8,608 bases of DNA from SKVR01 sp037441525 (GTDB taxonomy: Bacteria > Bacteroidota > Bacteroidia > Bacteroidales > UBA7960), in assembly GCA_037441525.1 (NCBI GenBank), contig JBBISA010000089.1:1-8608 (forward strand), read 5' to 3'. The notes beneath the pieces are model-generated. The model was not told the origin of the DNA and ran no database searches. It saw nothing but the letters and a program-made list of their open reading frames with translations. The position numbers and the translations under genes were made by a program. Positions 1 through 6,260 of the stretch are shown here, one piece after another (the stretch's first letter is position 1; every line of letters starts with the position of its first letter).

Positions 1-18
1 TCAAATAGTTATTAACAA

Positions 19-57
19 AAAAAGGCTGCCTCTACTTTTGAGACAGCCTTTTTTTAT
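19..57. terminator. Intrinsic terminator of an upstream gene, probably bidirectional
   Basis: AGGCTGCCTC (23-32) pairs with GAGACAGCCT (40-49) around a 7-nt loop, with a single C-A mismatch. The flanking A and T runs extend the stem. On the plus strand it is followed by a run of seven or more T. On the minus strand the A run at the left gives a T run as well, so it could stop transcription from both sides. It most likely ends a plus-strand gene lying left of the window. Confidence 0.85.
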
Positions 58-145
58 TTTTACAAAACAATTAAGCAAGTAAATTCATTTCAACTTTAAG
101 CCATTTTTAAAATAATAAATCGATTGGAGAAAACTTAATCAGGGT

Positions 146-170
146 TTATCAATCATTTAGTGATAGATAA
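146..170. promoter_or_regulatory. Imperfect dyad upstream of the plug-protein promoter (possible operator)
   Basis: TTATCAATCA (146-155) and TGATAGATAA (161-170) are inverted copies with one mismatched pair and a 5-nt spacer. The dyad centre lies about 55 bp before the transcription start expected from the -7 element at 200-207, a position usual for an activator. The region is AT-rich, so a chance dyad is possible. The rest of 60-199 shows nothing else I can support. Confidence 0.3.
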
Positions 171-199
171 TTATAATTTTTCAAAATGATGTATTATTA

Positions 200-218
200 T
201 ACTTTTGTCTTACGTTTG
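200..218 (+). promoter_or_regulatory. Two tandem Bacteroidota-type -7 elements
   Basis: TACTTTTG (200-207) and TACGTTTG (211-218) both match the TAnnTTTG -7 consensus recognised by the primary sigma factor of Bacteroidota. No convincing TTG/TTTG -33 box lies 17-23 bp upstream of either. Transcription would start near 213 or 225, giving a leader of about 40-50 nt before the ATG at 263. Confidence 0.45.
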
Positions 219-262
219 TCATTAATTCTAATTCAATGACCCTTTTATCAAATTTCTCATCC

Positions 263-2641
263 ATGAAAAAGAGACTTATGGTTATACTCAGTTTTCTACT
301 GATTATGATTTCAGAAAATGCATTTAATAGTACCATTTTATTAAATGAAAAAAGCACAGTACTTTCTGCGAATAAATTCGACCTTGGGATAACCCAGAAG
401 ATATTTCTGCAAACCAATAAATCTTCATATACCAGTGGTGATGTTATCTGGCTCAAAGGCTACCTTGTAAATTCATCTACCCACTTGCCCGATACCAGTT
501 CAGCCAATATTTATTTAGAATTATGGAATGTACATGGTAAAATGGTGAAGGAATTGATAATATCACCCTCCTCAGGTTTTTTTTTAGCCAGCATGCCCTT
601 AGAACCCGATTTTCCCGATGGCAATTATTTTCTGGTTGCCTACACTGATGCTATGTTAAATTCAAATGCTCGATTTTCTTTTAATCAGCCCATCTATATC
701 CATAATCCGGAATTTGCCAACAGAATTGATAATTCTACACGAAAAGCAAACAGGAATTTTAACCGGGAACTTGAAAAACTAAGACAACAAATTATTGTCA
801 ATTTTTATCCTGAAGGTGGCTATTTGTTTGCCGGGAAACCTCAAAGAGTTGCTATCGAAATAACCGATGGTACAGGACGTGGTATTGTTACCAATGGGAA
901 TATAAAACATGAAAATGGCACAACGCTGGTTCCTTTTACTACAAATCAATCCGGACTAGCAATGGTTGAGTTTATTCCTGAAGCGAGCATAACCTACATT
1001 GCTGAAACGAATTTACCCAAAATAAGATCAGTACATTTACCCCCTGTAAAGCCAAGTGGATATTCAATAAGAGCTGAATTATTTGAAAATGACCTTTACA
1101 TAGGTATTGATAAAGTACCTGCTTCGGAAACCCCGGTTATGATTAATATCTCTGGCATAACACGCAGCCAAAGAAGCTTTTTTCTTGAAAATGTAGAGAT
1201 TAAAGATACAGAGTTGCTTAAAATACCATTGCATCTTTTGCCCACGGGTATAACGCGCATTTTGGTAACAGAACATGGAAATGAAAATTCTGCCGCCGAA
1301 CGTTGGGTATTTATCAATAACCATGATCAGGCAAATATTGAAATTAGGGCAACAGCATTCAGAAAATCTGAAATTACGGCTCTTAACATCAACCTTCAAC
1401 TTACCGATCAGGAAGCTAACCCACTGAAAGGGAACCTAGCTGCATCAGTTTTCTTTGACAATTTAACAGGAAGAGAGCTTTCCGGGAATCTTTTTACATA
1501 TTTGTTTCTCTCCAGTGAACTTAATCATTTAATCAAAGAACCTGCCCGATATTTCGATTACGAAAACGAGGACCCCGCTAAGATTATTGATTTATTGATG
1601 ATGACCCTCACACCTGAAAAAGTTCGATGGCCTTCATTGTTAGCCAAAGAAAATAACCAACAACAACAATTTAACCCAAGATATGGTATATCCCTCCGGG
1701 GAATGATTACAGACCCTAGGAATAGGAAAGGTATCTCTAACATCAACTTTAAATTACGGGTTGTTAACCTGTATGGCAACACCTATGACCTTAAAACTGA
1801 TGAAAAAGGTTTCTTTGCTATTGATAATCTTAAAATAGTGGACAGTACATTTGTTGAAGTTATACCCCCCCTGATTACAGGTCGAGTGATTCCGAAAAGC
1901 TCTGTATTGGTTTTGAGTGAGGGACTAGATACCGTAAAGAGTAATGCTTTTTTAGCCCCCAATGTATATACATTACCACAAAATATTATTGCCAGAGGTC
2001 AAAACTGGAAAAGGCCACGGCCCCAAGGGGGTACTCGTACAAATCGAACTTCAGCATACGGGCAACCCGATCAGGTAATTATTCCCGACCAGGATATTGC
2101 TTATTCTTCGATGACCGATTTCATCCGAGATAAGGCAGTTGGAGCAATTATAATGCCATCGGGTGGAATTTTACTCCGAGGCCCTACAAGTATCCTTAAT
2201 CAAAATCTCCCAATTTTTATTATTGATGGAGTTGAAAGCCAGGCTGCATTTTTATCTGCTAATCCTAAGGACATTGACCGGGTTGAGATTTACCGAGGAG
2301 CCAGCACAGCTGCCTTTGGTTCAAGGGGTGCTGCCGGGGCATTGGTAGCATTTACGAAAAGACATGAGCCCATGAATGCAGAAATAAATCCAAATATGCA
2401 TCTTGTAAACGGATTGCACACCCCGCGAGAATTCACCACCGAACTGTTTGAAATAAATCCCGTTGAACAAACCAATATCCCGGTTACGGTTTTTTGGCAA
2501 CCCAATGTTAAAACCGACGAAAATGGGATGGCTAGTTTCCAGTTTCCAATGATCCCTGGAGTTGGTCGCTATCGAATTGTTATTCAGGGAATTTCAGAAA
2601 ATGGAAAAATTGCAGCTTCAGAATTCATTATCGGACAATAA
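263..2641 (+). CDS. Exported macroglobulin-like protein with a barrel-less TonB-receptor plug domain
   Basis: I chose the ATG at 263 (792 aa) over the in-frame ATG at 236 because it begins directly with a signal peptide: MKKR, then a hydrophobic stretch (residues 6-17). Residues about 47-135 resemble an MG2/alpha-2-macroglobulin-type strand domain (KIFLQTNKSSYTSGDVIWLK, then FPDGNYFLVAYTDA). Residues about 475-540 look like a carboxypeptidase-regulatory-like domain. Residues about 617-698 are a TonB-dependent receptor plug: PIFIIDG, then NPKDIDRVEIYRGAS and FGSRGAAGAL. After it comes only a second macroglobulin-like segment (about 740-790, TVFWQPNVKTDENG, then GRYRIVIQGIS). The roughly 500-700-residue beta-barrel of a true receptor is absent, so this is not a transporter on its own. 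Related multidomain proteins are common in Bacteroidota and have no firmly established function. It is probably periplasmic or outer-membrane associated. The reading frame is intact and carries a nine-T run at 577-585. Confidence 0.85.
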   Translation: MKKRLMVILSFLLIMISENAFNSTILLNEKSTVLSANKFDLGITQKIFLQTNKSSYTSGDVIWLKGYLVNSSTHLPDTSSANIYLELWNVHGKMVKELIISPSSGFFLASMPLEPDFPDGNYFLVAYTDAMLNSNARFSFNQPIYIHNPEFANRIDNSTRKANRNFNRELEKLRQQIIVNFYPEGGYLFAGKPQRVAIEITDGTGRGIVTNGNIKHENGTTLVPFTTNQSGLAMVEFIPEASITYIAETNLPKIRSVHLPPVKPSGYSIRAELFENDLYIGIDKVPASETPVMINISGITRSQRSFFLENVEIKDTELLKIPLHLLPTGITRILVTEHGNENSAAERWVFINNHDQANIEIRATAFRKSEITALNINLQLTDQEANPLKGNLAASVFFDNLTGRELSGNLFTYLFLSSELNHLIKEPARYFDYENEDPAKIIDLLMMTLTPEKVRWPSLLAKENNQQQQFNPRYGISLRGMITDPRNRKGISNINFKLRVVNLYGNTYDLKTDEKGFFAIDNLKIVDSTFVEVIPPLITGRVIPKSSVLVLSEGLDTVKSNAFLAPNVYTLPQNIIARGQNWKRPRPQGGTRTNRTSAYGQPDQVIIPDQDIAYSSMTDFIRDKAVGAIIMPSGGILLRGPTSILNQNLPIFIIDGVESQAAFLSANPKDIDRVEIYRGASTAAFGSRGAAGALVAFTKRHEPMNAEINPNMHLVNGLHTPREFTTELFEINPVEQTNIPVTVFWQPNVKTDENGMASFQFPMIPGVGRYRIVIQGISENGKIAASEFIIGQ

Positions 2642-2750
2642 TCGAATAATCTTCCAAAGGTCATAAATAAGTCTTTGGCGTGGTAGTTGCAATCGTATAA
2701 ACCACTGGTAGTTCACAAACAAATTTTTGATCATTACAAAACTTACTCAA

Positions 2751-3203
2751 ATGGAAAAGCTGATAAATAATTTTCTTTATTCATTCGTTGCCTTAATGAT
2801 AATTTCCCCATCCACTTTTTCTCAGGAAACCAAAGGCGCCGTGTTAGAATTCACCAAAGAAAATACTGATCTTGGAACTCTGTATACCGATGAACTTGAG
2901 CTGATAAAAATGGATGTTGAATTTGAGAACAAGGGAAATGAGCCCCTGGTTGTTTCTTCGGTTCGTGGTTGTTGCGGTACCCGCATTGTCGATTATACCA
3001 AACAACCCATCCTTCCAGGCCAGAAAGGGAAGGTTTCAATTGAATTCAGGCTTGCACCCCAACCCCATATGGTAAGCCGCAGGGTTAGCATTATGTCAAA
3101 CGATGCCCGTGGGATAAGAGATTATTTAATTACCGGTGAAGTAGCTGAGAAAAAGAATTTTGGCAGTGACCTGCAAAATACGGCAGGCCCACGTAATAAT
3201 TAG
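2751..3203 (+). CDS. Exported DUF1573 domain protein
   Basis: The protein has 150 residues from the ATG at 2751. A TTG 24 bp upstream is in frame, but the ATG places a good signal peptide at the N-terminus: MEKLINNFLYSFVALMIISPSTFS, with likely cleavage near residue 24. The mature part matches the DUF1573 pattern: FTKENTDLGTLYTDE, a strand pair ending in FENKGNEPLVV, then PILPGQKGKVSIEF and VSIMSND, ending in LITGEV. This is an immunoglobulin-like (ASH/MSP-type) beta sandwich common in Bacteroidota exported proteins, with no defined biochemical role. The usual SCGCT motif appears here as GCCGT (Cys74, Cys75). It sits 109 bp after the plug-protein gene and 72 bp before the DoxX-type gene, all on one strand, so co-transcription is possible but not shown. 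Confidence 0.85.
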   Translation: MEKLINNFLYSFVALMIISPSTFSQETKGAVLEFTKENTDLGTLYTDELELIKMDVEFENKGNEPLVVSSVRGCCGTRIVDYTKQPILPGQKGKVSIEFRLAPQPHMVSRRVSIMSNDARGIRDYLITGEVAEKKNFGSDLQNTAGPRNN

Positions 3204-3248
3204 TTTTCTGCTTATCATTAATAATTTTCTCCTTCTATTTGTTAATTT

Positions 3249-3275
3249 AGCAGTGTTTAAATCAAACTTACTGCT
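3249..3275 (+). promoter_or_regulatory. Hairpin abutting the start codon of the DoxX-type gene
   Basis: AGCAGTGTTT (3249-3258) pairs with AAAC (3264-3267) and ACTGCT (3270-3275), leaving a 5-nt loop and a 2-nt TT bulge: ten base pairs in all. The last paired base immediately precedes the ATG at 3276. If it forms in the mRNA it would mask the ribosome landing site. A TAnnTTTG-like sequence (TAATTTAG, 3243-3250, one mismatch) overlaps its left arm. If that is the promoter, the transcript would start inside the hairpin, and the dyad would be a DNA site, not an RNA structure. Confidence 0.45.
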
Positions 3276-4418
3276 ATGACCAAATCAGCCATATTGACTT
3301 CATTATTAAGGATATCGCGCCTTGTATTTGGCGTGGTATTTATTTTTTCAGGATTTGTTAAAGCAATTGACCCGCTGGGTTCCACTTACAAATTCCAGGA
3401 TTATTTTATGGCATTTGGCATGGAATGGCTCTATCCCATGGCGCTGATACTTGCAATTGTGATGAGCGCCCTCGAATTTACGATTGGGGTAACCGTGCTA
3501 TTGGGCATAAAGATGAAATGGAGTGCCCTGGGAGGTTTGATTTTCATGCTTTTTTTCACCCCTTTAACCCTCTACATTGCCCTATTTGAACCCGTAACCG
3601 ATTGTGGTTGTTTTGGCGATGCCCTGGTAATTAGCAACTGGGCTACTTTTTACAAAAACATCTTGATACTTGCAACAATCCTGCTTATTTTTTATTTCCG
3701 CAACAAGGTAAAGCCTTTGTGGTCAGAAAACAAAGACTGGTATCTAGCCGGAGTGGTAGCTTTTTTGGCTGTCATGCTATCTGTGTACTGCTTGAGAAAC
3801 CTGCCCATCATTGATTTCAGGCCGTGGAAAATTGGTAATAATATTTGGGGAAAGATGCAACCTGTTCAGGACGAAATAGTTGAGTACATCTTTACATACC
3901 GCAATATAAATACCGGTGAAAAAAAAGAATTTGCTCTTGCCGAACTTCCCTCAGCCGATGGCGGCTGGGAATTTGTTGACCGTAAGGATAAGGTAATTCA
4001 GCCATTTATTCCACCTCCAATCGACGATTTTGTAATACTTGATGAATATGGTGATGACTGGGCCGAAAAGTACCTCGGTAATCCCGATTATCAGTTTTTA
4101 TTGATTGCCTATGATTTGACCCATACCAACTCCGGGGCATTCGAAAAGCGCATAAATGAATTTGCCGCCAAAGCCGAAGCCGATAATGTATCATTTATTG
4201 TTCTTACAGCCAGTTCATTCGAAAATATTGAGGCATTCAGGCATACCCACCAAACCCCCTACCCTTTTTTCCAATCGAACGAGGTAAAACTGAAAACTAT
4301 AATACGTGCCAATCCGGGTCTGGTATTAATGAAAGATTGGGTTGTATTGGCAAATTGGCATCATCGCAACATTCCGGATTATGAAACAGTGAAAAGAAAG
4401 TATTTTACCGGAAATTAA
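3276..4418 (+). CDS. DoxX/MauE-type membrane protein with C-terminal thioredoxin-like domain (BT_3928-like)
   Basis: The protein has 380 residues. The N-terminal half has about five membrane helices (residues near 14-31, 53-77, 83-104, 125-142, 155-173). It carries the DoxX signature FSGFVKAIDPLGS and, in the loop before helix 4, DCGCFGDAL with Cys110 and Cys112, as in MauE-like proteins tied to thiol-disulfide exchange. Residues about 270-370 look like a thioredoxin fold (FLLIAYDL, then FIVLTAS, then TIIRANPGLVLMKD), but the position of the usual CxxC reads DLTHTNSG, so this domain cannot do classical dithiol chemistry. The arrangement strongly resembles the family NCBI calls BT_3928, of unknown function. 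The start ATG follows a hairpin. The gene lies 34 bp upstream of the decarboxylase, with no terminator between them. A role in envelope redox or quinone-linked thiol transfer is an inference from the family only. Confidence 0.85.
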   Translation: MTKSAILTSLLRISRLVFGVVFIFSGFVKAIDPLGSTYKFQDYFMAFGMEWLYPMALILAIVMSALEFTIGVTVLLGIKMKWSALGGLIFMLFFTPLTLYIALFEPVTDCGCFGDALVISNWATFYKNILILATILLIFYFRNKVKPLWSENKDWYLAGVVAFLAVMLSVYCLRNLPIIDFRPWKIGNNIWGKMQPVQDEIVEYIFTYRNINTGEKKEFALAELPSADGGWEFVDRKDKVIQPFIPPPIDDFVILDEYGDDWAEKYLGNPDYQFLLIAYDLTHTNSGAFEKRINEFAAKAEADNVSFIVLTASSFENIEAFRHTHQTPYPFFQSNEVKLKTIIRANPGLVLMKDWVVLANWHHRNIPDYETVKRKYFTGN

Positions 4419-4452
4419 TTATACAAACAATACCCGGAAGCCGTCAGAATAT

Positions 4453-5877
4453 ATGATACCTCAGGATGAGTTTAGAAAATACGGTCATGAAATAGTTGAC
4501 TGGATTGCTGATTACCTTTCAGAAGTGGAGAAATACCCGGTTAAATCACAGGTTAAGCCTGGTGAGATAAAATCGTCTGTTTCCCCTGAACCGCCAATCA
4601 ATGGCGAACCTATGGAAACCATCATGAGCGACTTCAGGGAAAAAATTGTGCCCGGAATTACCCATTGGCAACACCCTTCCTGGTTTGCTTATTTTTCATC
4701 CAATTCAAGCCCTGTATCTATACTTGCAGAAATGCTTACGGCCGGCTTGGGAGTTCAGGGGATGATATGGGATACATCACCATCGGCAACCGAATTGGAA
4801 GAAGTTGTTATGAACTGGTTGCGCGATATGATTGGCTTGCCTGACAGTTTTACAGGAGTTATTCAGGATACAGCATCCACGGCAACACTTTGCGCTATGA
4901 TTTCTGCCAGGGAAAAATCCAGCAGCTTCATCACCAACCAGAAAGGTTTTGACAGGACATACAGGGTTTATACCAGCACCCAAACTCATTCAAGCATAGA
5001 GAAGGACGTAAAGATCGCAGGTTTTGGAAAGGAAAATCTTATATACATAGAAACTGATGAAAACTATGCTTTGAAGCCTGAATTGCTCGAGCCAGCCATC
5101 ATCAAAGATATTAACCACGGCCATGTTCCGTGCTGTGTGGTGGGAACATTAGGCTCCACTTCATCTATGGCCATGGACCCGATTGATAAAATAGCCGATA
5201 TCTGCAGTAAATACGGAATCTGGTTCCATATTGATGCCGCCTTCGCTGGAACAGCTGCCATTGTGCCTGAATTTAGGAGCTTTATGAAAGGTGCTGAAAA
5301 GGCCGATTCATTCGTTTTTAACCCCCATAAATGGATGCTCACCAATTTCGACTGTTCGGCCTATTTCATAAAGGATTCGTTACAATTGCAGCGCTCATTT
5401 GCCATAATGCCAGAATACCTGAAAACAACTGCCGATAGTCAGGTAAACAATTACCGTGACTGGGGAATTCAACTCGGACGCCGGTTCAGGTCTCTTAAAC
5501 TGTGGTTTGTTATAAGAAGGTACGGTGTTGATGGGATCAGGGAAATGATAAGAAAGCATGTGAATCTGACCGCCAAATTTGTAAGTTGGATAGAGAACGA
5601 CCCCAATATTGAAATCACTGCTCCGGTAAATCTCACTCTGGTTTGTTTCAGACTAACTAAACGGGGGGCAACAGAAGAAGAACTTGCTGTCCTTAATAAG
5701 TCGCTTATGGAAATGATCAATGCAACCGGACAGGTTTACCTTACTCATACTGTATTATCAGGCAAATTTACCCTTCGGCTGGCTATTGGCCGTCATAATA
5801 CCGAAGAAAGGCACGTAAGACTTGCCTATGATCTAATAAGACAGTACTCCGATGAACTATTAAACCAGCAGCAATGA
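4453..5877 (+). CDS. Group II PLP-dependent decarboxylase, aromatic-L-amino-acid decarboxylase type
   Basis: The protein has 474 residues, the family's usual length, and starts MIPQDEFRKYGHEIVDWI as close relatives do. Compared with animal DOPA decarboxylase, the key residues are in place: HW at 71-72 in GITHWQHPSWFAYF, His179 stacking on PLP (THSSIEKD), Asp261 and Ala263 (HIDAAFAG) at the pyridine ring, and Lys293 in NPHKWM as the Schiff-base lysine. The mobile-loop Tyr322 (PEYLK) is kept, which in this family favours decarboxylation over conversion to the aldehyde. The GRRFRSLKLWFVIRRYG segment is also typical. The likely reaction is conversion of tyrosine, tryptophan, phenylalanine or DOPA to the amine plus CO2, in the cytoplasm. 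The exact substrate cannot be read from sequence. No amino-acid/amine antiporter gene is next to it. It overlaps the downstream gene by ATGA. Confidence 0.93.
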   Translation: MIPQDEFRKYGHEIVDWIADYLSEVEKYPVKSQVKPGEIKSSVSPEPPINGEPMETIMSDFREKIVPGITHWQHPSWFAYFSSNSSPVSILAEMLTAGLGVQGMIWDTSPSATELEEVVMNWLRDMIGLPDSFTGVIQDTASTATLCAMISAREKSSSFITNQKGFDRTYRVYTSTQTHSSIEKDVKIAGFGKENLIYIETDENYALKPELLEPAIIKDINHGHVPCCVVGTLGSTSSMAMDPIDKIADICSKYGIWFHIDAAFAGTAAIVPEFRSFMKGAEKADSFVFNPHKWMLTNFDCSAYFIKDSLQLQRSFAIMPEYLKTTADSQVNNYRDWGIQLGRRFRSLKLWFVIRRYGVDGIREMIRKHVNLTAKFVSWIENDPNIEITAPVNLTLVCFRLTKRGATEEELAVLNKSLMEMINATGQVYLTHTVLSGKFTLRLAIGRHNTEERHVRLAYDLIRQYSDELLNQQQ

Positions 5878-6230
5878 ATATAGAAGAATTAAGGGATTTT
5901 TGTCTGTCTTTTAAAGGGACTACCGAAGACTTCCCCTTCGATGAAACCACTCTGGTATTTAAGGTTGCCGGGAAAATATTCGCAATTACCGATATATCAT
6001 CCTTTGAAAGTGTAAATCTGAAATGCGATCCTGAAAAGGCAGTTGAGTTGCGCGAACAATACCCTTACGTTCTTCCTGGTTACCACATGAGCAAAAAGCA
6101 CTGGAATACCATTATGCTCGCCGGAATGTTAACCGACAACCAGTTAAAGAATTGGATAACTGATTCTTACAATCTAGTAGTTTGGCGATTAAGTAAAAAA
6201 GACAAAGAAAAAATACTCAATAGTCATTAG
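5874..6230 (+). CDS. MmcQ/YjbR family protein
   Basis: The protein has 118 residues, the usual length for this family (PF04237). Recognisable family features are the N-terminal LRDFCLSFKGTTEDFPFDE, then LVFKVAGKIFAI, LKCDPEKAVELRE, a YVLPGYHMSKKHWNTI segment and a C-terminal SYNLVVWRLSKK. Members fold like CyaY/double-wing DNA-binding proteins and are often annotated as DNA-binding, but their biological role is unsettled. Its ATG overlaps the decarboxylase stop codon (ATGA, 5874-5877), so translation is very likely coupled and the two are co-expressed. A functional link to amine metabolism is inferred only from this overlap. It converges with the comM gene, with 30 bp between stop codons. Confidence 0.9.
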   Translation: MNIEELRDFCLSFKGTTEDFPFDETTLVFKVAGKIFAITDISSFESVNLKCDPEKAVELREQYPYVLPGYHMSKKHWNTIMLAGMLTDNQLKNWITDSYNLVVWRLSKKDKEKILNSH

Positions 6231-6260
6231 AATCTAAAGGGAAAAAATGGAGACTCTAAT
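6226..6260. terminator. Weak candidate hairpin between convergent genes
   Basis: ATTAGAATCT (6226-6235) pairs with AGACTCTAAT (6251-6260) with one A-C mismatch and a 15-nt purine-rich loop. It fills the gap between two convergent stop codons, including the TAG of the mmcQ-like gene. There is no strong T run on either side and the stem is AT-rich, so termination activity is uncertain. Confidence 0.3.

Noticed and set aside
236..262. Upstream in-frame ATG at 236 for the plug-domain gene
   Set aside because: It would put nine polar/hydrophobic residues before the MKKR signal-peptide start. The ATG at 263 gives a standard signal peptide and still leaves room for a leader after the -7 elements.
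181..456. Minus-strand open frame across the plug-protein start
   Set aside because: It covers the promoter and signal peptide of a clear gene, has low-complexity composition and matches no family I recognise.
1658..1669. (CAA)4 microsatellite
   Set aside because: It simply encodes part of a short Asn/Gln-rich linker and stays in frame, so copy changes would be harmless.
2654..2678. CCAAAG/CTTTGG inverted repeat after the plug-protein gene as a terminator
   Set aside because: It has only six Watson-Crick pairs, a 13-nt loop and no T run. It could be a weak hairpin, but I cannot support termination.
2681..2713. Direct repeat TGGTAGTT (2681-2688 and 2706-2713)
   Set aside because: Eight bases with one repeat in an AT-rich spacer is within chance, and it lacks promoter context.
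2727..2750. TTG start for the DUF1573 gene
   Set aside because: The ATG at 2751 starts a clean signal peptide and no feature favours the rarer TTG codon.
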